From Clostridiales bacterium (lineage in GTDB: Bacteria > Bacillota > Clostridia > Christensenellales > Borkfalkiaceae), in NCBI GenBank assembly GCA_015055835.1, contig SVHJ01000001.1:98116-162115 (forward strand): 64,000 bases of DNA, given 5' to 3'. The translations under genes were made by a program, and so were the position numbers. Shown here one piece after another: positions 1 to 9,939 of this stretch. Numbering within the stretch: the stretch's first letter is position 1; each line of letters opens with the position of its first letter. The notes under the pieces are model-generated. The model was not told the DNA's origin. It saw nothing but the letters and a program-made list of their open reading frames with translations, and searched no databases.

Positions 1-62
1 ATTGAATCCATTTTGTTTACGACAACCCTTAAACCATTGTCGTATTTTTTGTAAAATTGCAT
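1..62 (-). CDS. M16-family peptidase (MlpA/YmxG-like), N-terminal fragment cut by window edge
   Basis: Only the first 20 codons are present. An AGGAGG box lies 6 bases before an ATG at 60-62, and the ATG overlaps the ylxY stop as TAATG, so the two are translationally coupled. The peptide has the motif KYDNGLRVVV seen at the start of insulinase-like M16 zinc peptidases. In Bacillus the order rpsO-pnp-ylxY-mlpA is the same, which supports the call. The catalytic HXXEH motif would lie outside the window. Confidence 0.7.
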   Translation of the reverse strand, partial: MQFYKKYDNGLRVVVNKMDS

Positions 63-787
63 TATACTCCTCCTACGTTTTCTGAAACGGTAACGACACT
101 AAACCCACTTTGGATATAAAAATCAATAATTTTAGGTAAAGCCTTTAGAGTATGCGCCTTTGGGTGCATCAACACTAAATCCCCATTTTCCAAGTTTTTA
201 GTCGCCCTGTTAAAAACAAGTTTTTCATCACTATCACGCCAGTCGATAGTGTCTTTTGACCACATTATAACTTTATAACCTAGTTCTTTTGAGGCTTCTA
301 AAGTATTTTTAGAAAAACTGCCACTTGGTGGCGCAAACAAATTAGTTTTAACGCCGGTTAGAGATTTTATAACCTGTTCAGTGTTATAAATTTCCTTTTT
401 GTTTTCTTCAAAAGATAGTTTTTTGTGGTCTTTATGAAAATAACCGTGGTTTGCAAGTTCCTGCCCACAACTTAAAATTTTATTAAGTAGTTCCTTATTG
501 TCGTCGGCAAAACAACCACCCATAAAAAAGGTGGCTTTTACCCCCTTTTCATTAAGCACTTCTAATATGCCGTCAACGATTTTTTCGTTTTCATAAACGT
601 TGAACATTAAAGAAACTCTTTTTAAGTCCCTATCTCCATAATAAATAGCCTCTCCCTCGCCTTTAGAAATTGTAATAGTTCTCTCAGGAAGAAAGAATAA
701 TAGATAGGAAACTGCAATAACCAAAACTATTATACTGTTTACTATAACTTGTAAACTTTTATTATATATTTTTCTCAAAAACCTCAC
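62..787 (-). CDS. ylxY: YlxY-type polysaccharide deacetylase-like protein
   Basis: 241 residues with one N-terminal membrane/signal segment (about 12-32) followed by a NodB-like fold. The usual metal-binding TFDDG motif is replaced by MFNVYEN, while later blocks FAPPSGSF, DTIDW and LMHPK are kept; this pattern is typical of the YlxY family of endospore formers. The NHGYFH histidines remain. It sits directly after pnp, as in Bacillus. Deacetylase activity is doubtful because the catalytic Asp pair is missing. The product is probably membrane-anchored and extracytoplasmic. Confidence 0.82.
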   Translation of the reverse strand: MRFLRKIYNKSLQVIVNSIIVLVIAVSYLLFFLPERTITISKGEGEAIYYGDRDLKRVSLMFNVYENEKIVDGILEVLNEKGVKATFFMGGCFADDNKELLNKILSCGQELANHGYFHKDHKKLSFEENKKEIYNTEQVIKSLTGVKTNLFAPPSGSFSKNTLEASKELGYKVIMWSKDTIDWRDSDEKLVFNRATKNLENGDLVLMHPKAHTLKALPKIIDFYIQSGFSVVTVSENVGGV

Positions 788-840
788 CTCTATTCATTTT
801 TATGAAAAGTAGGCTTGGTTTTATTCTTTATTTAATAAAT

Positions 841-863
841 ATGCAAGGCAAAAAGCCTTGCAT
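841..863. terminator. Hairpin between pnp and ylxY
   Basis: Perfect 9-bp stem ATGCAAGGC/GCCTTGCAT with a 5-base loop, between the pnp stop and the ylxY start. The U-tract on the minus strand is weak (ATTTATT), so it may act as partial terminator or mRNA stabiliser. Confidence 0.6.
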
Positions 864-887
864 ATAATTTTTTGTTAGTTCATTTTA

Positions 888-2984
888 TTAGTCAGTTACT
901 TTTTCCAAAAGTTTTAAGTCAATGCCCTTTTCACCAATCTTGATGATTTCAACCTTAACTTTGTCGCCGATAGATAAAACTTCTTCAACGCTTTCAATTC
1001 TCTTTTCACTCATTTTTGAAATGTGAATTAAGCCGTCTTTACCAGGAGCAAGTTCACAGAAAGCCCCAACTTTTGGAAGAATTCTAACAACTTCTGTCAT
1101 AAACATATCGCCAACTTCTGGATCTTTTGCGATTGAAAGGATAATTGCTTTTGCTCTTTCAATTTGTTCAGGAGCGCCAACTGCAGCGATTGAAACTCTA
1201 CCTTCATCAGTGATGTCAATCTTAACGCCAGTTTCTTCAATAATCTTGTTGATTACCTTTCCACCTGAACCAATAACTTCTCTAATCTTTTCAGGATTGA
1301 TATCAAATGAAATGATTTGTGGAGCGTATTTAGAAAGTTCAGCGTTTGGTGTAGGAATAACTTCTAACATTTTGTTTAGAATATGTTGTCTACCAACGTT
1401 TGCTTGAGCAATTGCTTGTCTTAAAATAGCTTCGTCAATACCCTTAATTTTAATATCCATTTGGATAGCAGTAATACCCTTTTCAGTACCTGCAACTTTA
1501 AAGTCCATATCGCCAAGGAAGTCTTCTAAACCTTGAATATCTGTTAAAATTGCAACCTTACCACTTTCTTCATCCTTAATTAAGCCCATTGCAATACCAG
1601 CAACTGGTGCTTTAATAGGAACACCTGCGTCCATTAACGCTAAAGTAGAACCACATACGCTACCTTGTGAAGTTGAACCGTTTGAAGATAAAACTTCTGA
1701 AACCATTCTAATTGCATATGGGAATTCTTCTTCAGATGGGATAACTGGTTCTAAAGCTCTTTCAGCTAAAGCGCCGTGACCAATTTCTCTTCTACCAGGT
1801 GATTTTAATTGTCTTGCTTCGCCTGAAGCGTAACCTGGCATATTGTATTGGTGCATATAACGCTTAGAAGATTCTTCATCTAAACCTTCTAACTTTTGAG
1901 CGTCGCCAATCATACCTAAAGTACAAGTTGTTAATACTTGAGTTTGTCCACGAGTGAATACGCCTGAACCGTGTACTCTTGGAAGAACGCCGTGTTCACA
2001 CCAAATTTTTCTAACTTCAGTTAAAGCTCTTCCGTCAGGTCTAATACCCTTTTCTAGGATTTTTGCTCTTACCTTTTCCTTTGTTAAGTAGTAAAGAGCG
2101 TCTTTAATTTCTCTTTCGTTTTCTGGATAAGTTTCAAGAAGTGCTTCTAAAGTCTTCTTTTCAACTTCGTCTTGAGCAACTTGTCTTGCAGTTCTGTCGT
2201 AATTTTCAAGCGCTTCGTCTAAAAGCGTGCTAGCAAATTCTCTTGTAGCCTTTTCAATTTCTTCAGGAACTTTATAAACTTCAATTTCCTTCTTTACTTT
2301 ACCAATTTGTTTAACGATTTCTTCTTGGAAAGCACATTGTTTTTTAATTTCTTCGTGACCGAATAAAATTGCGCCAACCATTTCGTCATCACTGATTTCT
2401 TTTGAGCCTGCTTCTACCATCATAATAGCATCTTTAGTACCTGAAAGGTTTAATGCTAAAGTAGAAACTTCTCTTTGTTTGATATCAGGGTTTATTACGT
2501 ATTCACCGTCAACGATACCAACAACAACTGAGCCAGTAGGTCCAGCAAAAGGTATATCTGAAATTGAAAGTGCAACTGAACTACCTAACATTGCTAAAGG
2601 TTCTGGTGAAATATCAGGGTCAACTGATAAAGTAGTTGCGATAACTACAACGTCGTTAAAAATACCCTTTTGGAAAAGTGGTCTAATAGGTCTATCGATA
2701 AGTCTTGAAGTTAGAATTGCTTTATCGCTTGCTCTACCTTCTCTCTTCTTAAAACCACCAGGGATTTTACCGATAGAATACATTTTTTCTTCATAGTCAA
2801 CAGAAAGTGGGAAGTAATCCATACCTTCTCTTGCCTTTTCAGCCATAGTTACGTTAACCATAACTACCGTATCGCCACATCTTACTATGCAAGAACCGTT
2901 AGTTTGTTCTGCATATTTGCCTGTTTCAATGATGACTTCTCTGCCACCAATGATAGTCTTAAACTCTCTATAAGTTTCTGTCAT
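888..2984 (-). CDS. pnp: Polynucleotide phosphorylase
   Basis: 698 residues, the normal length. Two RNase PH-like cores flank an alpha-helical linker, followed by a KH domain (IREVIGSGGKVINKI) and an S1 domain (VGDMFMTEVVRILPKVGAF...GLIHISKM). Degrades mRNA 3' to 5' with phosphate, releasing nucleoside diphosphates, in the cytoplasm. It follows rpsO, the near-universal bacterial arrangement, with a terminator-like hairpin between them, so rpsO read-through probably adds to its transcription. Confidence 0.98.
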   Translation of the reverse strand: MTETYREFKTIIGGREVIIETGKYAEQTNGSCIVRCGDTVVMVNVTMAEKAREGMDYFPLSVDYEEKMYSIGKIPGGFKKREGRASDKAILTSRLIDRPIRPLFQKGIFNDVVVIATTLSVDPDISPEPLAMLGSSVALSISDIPFAGPTGSVVVGIVDGEYVINPDIKQREVSTLALNLSGTKDAIMMVEAGSKEISDDEMVGAILFGHEEIKKQCAFQEEIVKQIGKVKKEIEVYKVPEEIEKATREFASTLLDEALENYDRTARQVAQDEVEKKTLEALLETYPENEREIKDALYYLTKEKVRAKILEKGIRPDGRALTEVRKIWCEHGVLPRVHGSGVFTRGQTQVLTTCTLGMIGDAQKLEGLDEESSKRYMHQYNMPGYASGEARQLKSPGRREIGHGALAERALEPVIPSEEEFPYAIRMVSEVLSSNGSTSQGSVCGSTLALMDAGVPIKAPVAGIAMGLIKDEESGKVAILTDIQGLEDFLGDMDFKVAGTEKGITAIQMDIKIKGIDEAILRQAIAQANVGRQHILNKMLEVIPTPNAELSKYAPQIISFDINPEKIREVIGSGGKVINKIIEETGVKIDITDEGRVSIAAVGAPEQIERAKAIILSIAKDPEVGDMFMTEVVRILPKVGAFCELAPGKDGLIHISKMSEKRIESVEEVLSIGDKVKVEIIKIGEKGIDLKLLEKVTD

Positions 2985-3064
2985 TTTTTACCTCTTTCTC
3001 TAATTTATTTAGAAAGCAATTTAACTAGAGTTTACCGTTAAATTACTTAAACTATTTCAATACT

Positions 3065-3099
3065 AAAAAAACAAAAATAGGCGACAAAAAATAGTCGCC
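3065..3099 (-). terminator. Terminator/attenuator after rpsO
   Basis: Stem GGCGAC/GTCGCC (3080-3085 and 3094-3099) with an 8-base loop. On the minus strand it is followed by a T-rich run (TATTTTTGTTTTTTT). It lies between rpsO and pnp. Confidence 0.75.
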
Positions 3100-3106
3100 T
3101 TATTTT

Positions 3107-3370
3107 TTACTTTCTTAAGTTTAGTGCAGAAATTAAAGTTCTGTATCTTTCAAGGTCAAGTTCCTTTAAGTAAGCCAAAAGTCTACGTCTTTCACCAACC
3201 ATTTTTAGAAGACCACGTCTTGAGTGGTTATCCTTTTTGTTGATTAAAAGGTGTGCGTTTAAGTGGTTGATTCTTTCAGTTAAAAGTGCTACTTGCACTT
3301 CAGGAGAACCTGTGTCACCTTCGTGACGAGCGAATTTTGCTATAATTTCTGTTTTTGTTGCCTTTTCCAT
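3107..3370 (-). CDS. rpsO: 30S ribosomal protein S15
   Basis: 87 residues, nearly the universal length. Contains the family signature [24 protein letters not shown] and the C-terminal block [27 protein letters not shown]. Binds 16S rRNA in the central domain. A GGAGG box lies 7 bases before the ATG, and a promoter is visible about 100 bases upstream. Confidence 0.99.
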   Translation of the reverse strand: MEKATKTEIIAKFARHEGDTGSPEVQVALLTERINHLNAHLLINKKDNHSRRGLLKMVGERRRLLAYLKELDLERYRTLISALNLRK

Positions 3371-3467
3371 TTTAATTTACCTCCTATACTATGGAATAAT
3401 TCACCTAAAACAAAGTATTTGGTGGAGTTTAGTCCAAAAACCTTGCAAAAGGTACTAAAGCCTAATT

Positions 3468-3496
3468 AGTATAACAAAATTTTTACCTTTTGTAAA
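3468..3496 (-). promoter_or_regulatory. Sigma-A promoter of rpsO
   Basis: Minus-strand TTTACA (-35), 17-bp spacer, TATACT (-10), leaving a leader of roughly 90 bases before rpsO. The leader could hold an S15 autoregulatory structure, but none is clear by eye. Confidence 0.65.
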
Positions 3497-3501
3497 CTAT
3501 T

Positions 3502-4851
3502 TTAACCAAAAAGTTTGTTTTTATCTTCTATAAGTTTATCAATTTTTTCTATATAAGTTTTAATATCTTTAGGATTGCCAGTCCTTTCTAACCTTTCGCC
3601 ACCGTTAAACACACGCTTACTAACTGCGTTTGCACCGTTTGCAACTATGTTAGAAATCTCTTCCATTATATTTATATTATAAACGCAAGCCTTTCCCTTT
3701 AACGAATATCCCGTGTTTTCTAAATTTTCCGTCATATATTTTTGGCGATATAGGTAGTATGGTTTATACCCTGCCTTTCTTAACTCATTACTTGCGTAGT
3801 CAGTCATTTCCTTTACGCCACTATCGTCAAGTCTTTTAACGCTTTCAGCAAGTTTCGAACCCCTTTTTATACACAAAGTATGTACCGTGATATTGTCAGG
3901 CCTTAGCGATATTGTTTTATCAAGAGTGTTCTTAAAATCTTCAACCGTTTCTTCAGGAAGTCCTGCAATTAAGTCCATATTGATAGAAAAATATTCTTTT
4001 GCTTTAGAGTACGTTTCTATTATATCGTTAGCCGTATGCTTTCTGCCGATTAAGGCTAAAGTTTTGTCGTTAAAGGTTTGTGGGTTAACGCAAATTCTAC
4101 TAACGCCGTATTCTTTAAGTAATTCTAATTTTTCTTTAGTAATGGCGTCTGGTCTACCTGCCTCTACCGTATATTCAACCGTTTGCTTACCAACAGCCTC
4201 TAAAATACGCCTTAAATCTTCAGTTTCTAACGCAACGGGCGTACCACCACCAATATATACGCTTTTTAACTCTTTAATAAGTTTTTTGCTTTCTTCAATT
4301 TCCTTTACCAAGGCGTCAATATACGCTGGAATTAGATTTTTACACTTACCTATTTCCCCTGAAATGAAAGAACAGTAGGTACATCTGCTTGGGCAAAACG
4401 GAATGGAAACAAAAAGGTCAAAAGAATTGTCGTTTCTCTCATAAATGCCCACTTGTTCATCTAAAATATCTTTAATAAGGGTAGTCTTTTCGTTTGAAAC
4501 AAGCATAGTTTCTTTAAAAAACTTTTCAAAATCGCCTTTTTCCTTTTCCATATAGGCAAGTTTTGTTGGTCTAATGCCAGTAAGGGCTCCCCAAGGCATT
4601 TCCCTTTCAAAATAACTAGAAAGCGCTTTATATAAAGAAAGTTTTGCATATCTTTTTTTAAGCCTTTTTTCTTCTAGTTTATCCTTAAAAACCAAATCAA
4701 AAGAATAATTAAACTTTTTATCGTTAATTATAACTTCGCTTGCCATTTTTTCATCAAAAAAAGAGGCTGTAAGGGTAGCCTCAGCCTCAGGATAAAGCAT
4801 TAAAACTTCTTTTAAGTCGTTTTCAAATTCTACTAAATTAGTCTTTATCAT
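3502..4851 (-). CDS. hemZ: HemZ-type coproporphyrinogen III dehydrogenase-like radical SAM protein
   Basis: 449 residues. The radical SAM cluster motif CPSRCTYC lies near residue 155, preceded by a long N-terminal region including MPWGALTGIRPTKL, the mark of the Firmicutes HemZ subfamily. GGGTP follows as the SAM-binding glycine motif. HemZ proteins are related to oxygen-independent coproporphyrinogen oxidase, but the true substrate in most Clostridia is unproven. No other heme gene is nearby. It starts 1 base after the preceding hydrolase gene, so it is co-transcribed with relA. Confidence 0.88.
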   Translation of the reverse strand: MIKTNLVEFENDLKEVLMLYPEAEATLTASFFDEKMASEVIINDKKFNYSFDLVFKDKLEEKRLKKRYAKLSLYKALSSYFEREMPWGALTGIRPTKLAYMEKEKGDFEKFFKETMLVSNEKTTLIKDILDEQVGIYERNDNSFDLFVSIPFCPSRCTYCSFISGEIGKCKNLIPAYIDALVKEIEESKKLIKELKSVYIGGGTPVALETEDLRRILEAVGKQTVEYTVEAGRPDAITKEKLELLKEYGVSRICVNPQTFNDKTLALIGRKHTANDIIETYSKAKEYFSINMDLIAGLPEETVEDFKNTLDKTISLRPDNITVHTLCIKRGSKLAESVKRLDDSGVKEMTDYASNELRKAGYKPYYLYRQKYMTENLENTGYSLKGKACVYNINIMEEISNIVANGANAVSKRVFNGGERLERTGNPKDIKTYIEKIDKLIEDKNKLFG

Positions 4852-4852
4852 A

Positions 4853-5458
4853 TCACTTCATATAAGGGTTGTTTTTTACTTCAAACCCTAAAGTCGTTTT
4901 TTCTCCGTGTCCTGGATAAACCTTTAAGTTTTGGTCTAATTTAGATAACCTTTTTAAAGAGTTTATCATATCAACATAATTCCCTGTAGGAAAATCTGTT
5001 CTACCTATCGATAACGAAAACAATGTATCCCCAGAAAACAGCGTATCGCCAGTTAAATAACAAACCGAACCGTCTGTATGCCCCGGCGTTAACAAAACTT
5101 CAAAGGTTACACCTTCAATTTCTATTTTATCGCCGTCGTTAAGCAAAAAGTCAGGCGTAAATGCTTTTGACGGAATACCAAAATCTTTTGATAAAATATC
5201 CCCTTTTTTAATCTTTTCACCGTCAATACTACCTATATAAACTTTTGCTCCCATATTTTGAAACTCTTTCGCAACGAACGAGTGGTCAAAGTGAGAGTGA
5301 GTTAGTAGTACTGCAACAGGCGTTAACCCTTTTTTAGCCAAAAAGTCGTTTACTTTATCAAAGTCCATACCACAGTCAATGATAATCGCCTTATCTTTAA
5401 CTTCTATTATATAAACGTTATTTTGTAGTGGTCCTGTTTCTAAAAAATAAACTTGCAT
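4853..5458 (-). CDS. Metallo-beta-lactamase-fold hydrolase, glyoxalase II-like
   Basis: 201 residues. Metal-binding motif HSHFDH at about 55-60, then PGHTDGSVCY and a late PGHG histidine, as in the glyoxalase II-like (YqgX/YcbL) subgroup. Probably binds two metal ions and hydrolyses a thioester or similar substrate in the cytoplasm. The gene is squeezed between relA (4 bases) and hemZ (1 base), an order common in Clostridia. Confidence 0.9.
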   Translation of the reverse strand: MQVYFLETGPLQNNVYIIEVKDKAIIIDCGMDFDKVNDFLAKKGLTPVAVLLTHSHFDHSFVAKEFQNMGAKVYIGSIDGEKIKKGDILSKDFGIPSKAFTPDFLLNDGDKIEIEGVTFEVLLTPGHTDGSVCYLTGDTLFSGDTLFSLSIGRTDFPTGNYVDMINSLKRLSKLDQNLKVYPGHGEKTTLGFEVKNNPYMK

Positions 5459-5462
5459 AATC

Positions 5463-7589
5463 TTAAGTCGATACTCTAAATACGTCGATAATTTTAGGTT
5501 CTTGCTTTAGTTTTGAAATTAGCGTGTCTAAATCTTGTTTAGAGTTTAGTAATATACTAAAATCAACTACTGCATTTTTAGTTTTTTGGTCAAATCTACC
5601 GTTAATTAAAATTATCTTAAGGTTCATACTAGCGCATTTAGTAGATACGGCAGATAAAATATCCCCTTGTTCTTCTGCAACAACTTTAATACTTGCAGTA
5701 AATTCGCCACCGATATTACTTGCCCACTCAGTTTCAATAAGTCTATCAGGCTCAATAGATTTAATGTTAGGACAGTCTGCCCTGTGAACGGCAACCCCAC
5801 GCCCTCTTGAAATAAAACCTACTATTTTATCACCAGGAACTGGATTACAACATCCAGCGTATCTAACTAATAAACCACTCATTCCCTTGACGATAACGCC
5901 ACTTGACGGAGTCTTTTTAGCGTTATAAGTTTTAATTTCAGGAACGGCTACTTCCTTTCTGTAATAATCAATTAGTTTTACTAAAACTTGGTTAGTGCCA
6001 ACTGCTCCAAAACCAACTGATGCGTACATTTCATCCGTATTAGAGAAAGACATTCTGCTAGAAAGTTTTAAGAAAGCCTCGTCCGTTAAAAGGTCGTTAA
6101 AGTTGTATCCTTTTTTCTTGGCTTCACTTTCTAACATACTTTTACCAAGTTTTATATTTTCTTCCTTCATTTCTTTACGGAAGAACTGTTTAATTTTAAC
6201 CCTTGCTGAAGAAGATTTTACTATTTTAAGCCAGTCCCAAGACGGTCCTTTTGAGTTTTGTGAAGTTATAACTTCAACTACGTCCCCAACTTGTAAAGTG
6301 GTGTTAAGAGGTACCATTTTTGAATTGACTTTTGCACCCACACACTTATTACCAACGTGTGAGTGAATATTATAAGCAAAGTCGATAGGCGTTGAATCTT
6401 TAGGTAGCGATATAACGTCCCCTTTAGGCGTAAATACTAAAACTTCAGAACTATAAACGTCCCCTTTAAGAGAAGTTAAAAATTCTCTACTATCTTTTAG
6501 ACCACCTTGCCATTCCATAACCTCCCTTATCCAAGAAAGTCTTGCATCAAAGTCGTCCCCTTTCTTTCCTTCTTTATATTTCCAATGCGCAGCGATACCG
6601 TACTCAGCGGCTCTGTTCATTGCGTAAGTTCTAATTTGAATTTCAAAAGTTTTACCGATATTAGTAACAACGGTAGTGTGAAGAGATTGATACATATTTG
6701 CTTTTGGAGTTGCAATATAGTCTTTAATTCTACCAGGAATAGGTTTCCATCTATTGTGAATTTTGCCAAAAACTTCATAACATTCATCAACGCTACTAAC
6801 TATAACTCTAACGGCAGTAAGGTCGTAAATTTGCTCTAAGGTTTTATTTTGGTTTTTCATCTTTTTATAGATAGAATAAAAATGCTTTGGTCTACCAAAA
6901 ACTTCCCCTTTAATGTTAGAACTTTCTAAAATCTTTTGAAGTTCTTTAACAACGTAATCAACAAATTCCCTTCTTTCTTGAATTTGTTCTTTCATATTAA
7001 CAACTAAATAGTCGTAAAATTTAGAATCTAAATATTTAAGCGAAAGGTCTTCAAGTTCGCACTTTATTTGTGAAATACCAAGTCTACCTGCAAGTGGCGC
7101 AAAAATTTCTAAAGTTTCCCTTGCTAATCTTTGTTGTCTTTCTTCTGATAAAAAGTTAAGCGAACGCATATTGTGAAGACGGTCGGCAAGTTTAATAATA
7201 ATAACTCTTATATCTTTTGCCATCGCAACGAAAATCTTTCTAAAGTTTTCTGCTTGCTCGTCTTCTTTAGATAAAAACTCAATCTTTTCTAATTTAGTAA
7301 CCCCTTCAACAAGTTCTAAAACTTCCTTGCCGAACTCCTTTTCAATATCACCTTCAGAAACTGGGGTATCTTCAATAACGTCGTGTAAAAAAGCGGCTGC
7401 AATAGTTGATGCGTCAAGTCCTAAATCAATCAAAATAAGCGCAACGGCACAAGGATGAGTAAAATACTCCTCCCCAGACGCGCGCTTTTGATTTATATGC
7501 GCTTTTTTAGCAAAATCGTACGCTTTTTCTACTAAATTAAGTTCTTCTCCACTATACGTATCACGTATTCTTTCAATTAACTCAATCAT
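5463..7589 (-). CDS. relA: Bifunctional (p)ppGpp synthetase/hydrolase (Rel)
   Basis: 708 residues. Domains in order: HD hydrolase (FTHP...HDVIEDT, about 45-75), synthetase (GRPKHFYSIYKKM, YDLTAVRVIV and Y-Q-S-L-H-T region, about 230-340), TGS (VFTPKGDVISLP, about 400), zinc-finger/helical region with CCNPVPGD, and a C-terminal ACT domain. Both catalytic halves look intact, so it should make and destroy the stringent-response alarmone. It overlaps recJ by 8 bases. Confidence 0.97.
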   Translation of the reverse strand: MIELIERIRDTYSGEELNLVEKAYDFAKKAHINQKRASGEEYFTHPCAVALILIDLGLDASTIAAAFLHDVIEDTPVSEGDIEKEFGKEVLELVEGVTKLEKIEFLSKEDEQAENFRKIFVAMAKDIRVIIIKLADRLHNMRSLNFLSEERQQRLARETLEIFAPLAGRLGISQIKCELEDLSLKYLDSKFYDYLVVNMKEQIQERREFVDYVVKELQKILESSNIKGEVFGRPKHFYSIYKKMKNQNKTLEQIYDLTAVRVIVSSVDECYEVFGKIHNRWKPIPGRIKDYIATPKANMYQSLHTTVVTNIGKTFEIQIRTYAMNRAAEYGIAAHWKYKEGKKGDDFDARLSWIREVMEWQGGLKDSREFLTSLKGDVYSSEVLVFTPKGDVISLPKDSTPIDFAYNIHSHVGNKCVGAKVNSKMVPLNTTLQVGDVVEVITSQNSKGPSWDWLKIVKSSSARVKIKQFFRKEMKEENIKLGKSMLESEAKKKGYNFNDLLTDEAFLKLSSRMSFSNTDEMYASVGFGAVGTNQVLVKLIDYYRKEVAVPEIKTYNAKKTPSSGVIVKGMSGLLVRYAGCCNPVPGDKIVGFISRGRGVAVHRADCPNIKSIEPDRLIETEWASNIGGEFTASIKVVAEEQGDILSAVSTKCASMNLKIILINGRFDQKTKNAVVDFSILLNSKQDLDTLISKLKQEPKIIDVFRVST

Positions 7590-9879
7590 TTTTAAGTTCT
7601 CTTACTTTTGAATATATCTTTGAATTATTTAAGTCGCTTTTAATTTTAGAGTTAAACCTAAACACTTCGTCCTCAACGAAGAAAATGCCAAGTTCAAAGA
7701 AAACTTCCATAACAAATACTAGTTGGTATGGATTTAAAACCCCTAAACTGTCTTTGTTTTTTGCTATAAAATCTTCAATAGATAGATATTTTTTATTAAC
7801 CAAACTTTTTAGCGTGTTAAAATAGGTTGCAAAAACACTTCTATCTATACTTATTTTATCTATATTTTTAAGTCCTGTCAATTCCCTATTTACGTAAACT
7901 TCTTTTAAACTAGAATTTACAAATAATGGAGTATCTAGATAAACCACCCTTTCATACCCTATTTCAAAAACAGAACTTTCAGGTGCAACTATTAGTGCGT
8001 TAAATAAATTCCTTTCTTCTAAAGCAAATAAATTTATTTCCATATCCTTTAGTATAGGATATTCTTTTAAATTTTCAACGTTTGTTATAACGAACAGCGT
8101 TCCGTACTTTTTCTTTACGCTATCTTTAATAATTTCATTTATTTCTAAAGTGTTTTTTGATGAAAAATTTCCCTCTTCAGTAGGCAATAAAGAACGGTCG
8201 AAAATTCCAACGTCAACCTCTTCAGACCTTGCAAAACTTGGAAGTACTGCTTTAACAAACCCCTTTACGTATTCTTTATTTTTAAAAGTAGAAACGTTTG
8301 CTTCAAACACAATTTTCTTTTTAACGGGGAACCTTAAAGTATTTATTGCCCATTCTCCGTTAAAATAAAGCATTTCTAAAATTTGTGTTTTAAAACTTAA
8401 ATGCTTACCTGCTTTTAACCTAGTTGGATAAAGATTTTCTTCTTCCACTAAAAAGAGTGGTTTTTTATTGCCAACCCCAGTTGGCTCTAACCTTTCTAGT
8501 TCTTTTATAAAATTATAAGAAAAAGGCTTAAAAATTTCCTCTTCAACAAAAATGGTAGGAACAAACTTTTCACTAACCTTTTCTTCCAAATAATTATGTA
8601 CCCTTTCGTAAAACTCGTTAAAGTTTTCCTTTTTTATAGCAACGCCCGCCGCTTGAGAATGTCCACCGTATTCTTCTAAAATATCTTTTTGCGCATCTAT
8701 CGCGTCAAAAATATTTATACCAAAAACACTTCTTGCAGAACCTTTTAGTATGCCAGATAACCCTGCAAACATAATAACCGGTCTAGAATATTCTTCCGTA
8801 AGTCTTGCAGCAACTATACCAACAAAACCCGTTTTCCAGTTTTCGTCGTAAAGCATTATGACGTTTTTATTCGCACCTTCTAATAAAAGTTTTTCCTTTG
8901 CCTCTTTATAAAGATTATCGCACTCTTGTTGACGAAGTCCGTTATAGTCGTTAAGCTTTCTTGCCTTTTTAACTAAATCACCCTTTTCTAAAAACATATT
9001 GAGGGCAAAACGAGCGTCGCCCATTCTTCCTGAGGCGTTAATTCTAGGCGCTAAAACGTACGCAAGCGTTTGCGCAGTTACTTCAGTCACCCCATTTTCC
9101 TTTAATAAAGCCTTAAATCCTTCGTCTAAGAAAGGCGAATTAAATACTTTTAACCCTTCAAACACTATATCTCTATTTTCGTCTAATAGGTCCATACTGT
9201 CGGCAACGGTGGCAAGGGCAACAAAATCAAGGTATTTATTAGCCTTTTCACCGATTAAACCGGTTGCTAACTTAAATGCTACGCCTGCTCCACAAAGTCC
9301 GTTATAAGGGTAATTATTCCCCTTTATTTTAGGATTTATTAAAAGACAATCAGGTAAAATTTCAGGTGGTTCGTGATGGTCGGTTACTATGACGTCAAGC
9401 CCAGCCTTTTTCAACTCTTCAATCTTAGCAAAATCGCTTATACCACAGTCAACCGTAATCATTAAAGAAACGCCGTAATTTTTAACGTAATCTAAAATCA
9501 TTTCTTGATTTATGCCGTATCCGTCGTTTCTTTCAGGAATAAGGGTAAAAGCGTCTATTCCAAACTCTAAAAGAGCCTTTTTGAGTATTACGGTAGCAGA
9601 AATACCATCAGCGTCATAGTCACCAAAAATTAGCACTTTTTCCCCATTTTCTTTTGCTTTTTTAATTCTTTCCACCCCTTCAGAAAGGTTGTCCATTAAA
9701 AAAGGAGAGTAAAAATTTTCTTTACCCGGATTTAGAAAACGGCTAACCTTTTCTTCGGTGTCAATTTTTCTTGCATACAAAAGTTTGGCAATACTAAAAG
9801 TAATGCCTTGGTTAGAAGAAATTCTTTTAATAATATTTAATTGTTCTGATGAAAACTCATTAAAAACTACTTTCTTCAT
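7582..9879 (-). CDS. recJ: Single-stranded-DNA-specific exonuclease RecJ
   Basis: 765 residues. DHH motifs are clear: DYDADGISA (about 84-92), DCGI and DHHEPP, then the DHHA1 domain (GGHSQAAG) near 400. A long C-terminal part (after about 570) has no obvious motif, and is longer than in E. coli RecJ (577 residues) but usual in Firmicutes. Degrades ssDNA 5' to 3' in repair. Overlaps relA, giving a recJ-relA-hydrolase-hemZ transcription unit. Confidence 0.95.
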   Translation of the reverse strand: MKKVVFNEFSSEQLNIIKRISSNQGITFSIAKLLYARKIDTEEKVSRFLNPGKENFYSPFLMDNLSEGVERIKKAKENGEKVLIFGDYDADGISATVILKKALLEFGIDAFTLIPERNDGYGINQEMILDYVKNYGVSLMITVDCGISDFAKIEELKKAGLDVIVTDHHEPPEILPDCLLINPKIKGNNYPYNGLCGAGVAFKLATGLIGEKANKYLDFVALATVADSMDLLDENRDIVFEGLKVFNSPFLDEGFKALLKENGVTEVTAQTLAYVLAPRINASGRMGDARFALNMFLEKGDLVKKARKLNDYNGLRQQECDNLYKEAKEKLLLEGANKNVIMLYDENWKTGFVGIVAARLTEEYSRPVIMFAGLSGILKGSARSVFGINIFDAIDAQKDILEEYGGHSQAAGVAIKKENFNEFYERVHNYLEEKVSEKFVPTIFVEEEIFKPFSYNFIKELERLEPTGVGNKKPLFLVEEENLYPTRLKAGKHLSFKTQILEMLYFNGEWAINTLRFPVKKKIVFEANVSTFKNKEYVKGFVKAVLPSFARSEEVDVGIFDRSLLPTEEGNFSSKNTLEINEIIKDSVKKKYGTLFVITNVENLKEYPILKDMEINLFALEERNLFNALIVAPESSVFEIGYERVVYLDTPLFVNSSLKEVYVNRELTGLKNIDKISIDRSVFATYFNTLKSLVNKKYLSIEDFIAKNKDSLGVLNPYQLVFVMEVFFELGIFFVEDEVFRFNSKIKSDLNNSKIYSKVRELKND

Positions 9880-9896
9880 TTTTTGCCATAAAATAT

Positions 9897-9920
9897 TTAA
9901 GCGGGAAAATTCCCGCTTAA
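9897..9920 (-). terminator. Hairpin between secF and recJ
   Basis: 11-bp perfect stem TTAAGCGGGAA/TTCCCGCTTAA with a 2-base centre, downstream of secF. The following minus-strand sequence ATATTTTAT is only mildly T-rich, so termination may be partial. Confidence 0.7.
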
Positions 9921-9939
9921 ACCATATTTAACGTTTTAT

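Noticed and set aside
62..787. YlxY considered as an inactivated gene because of lost Asp residues
   Set aside because: The same changes are typical of the YlxY family and the frame is intact, so it is not a pseudogene.
2479..2796. Plus-strand ORF of 105 codons inside pnp
   Set aside because: It lies fully within the well-conserved pnp gene in another frame, without RBS or recognisable protein; a shadow.
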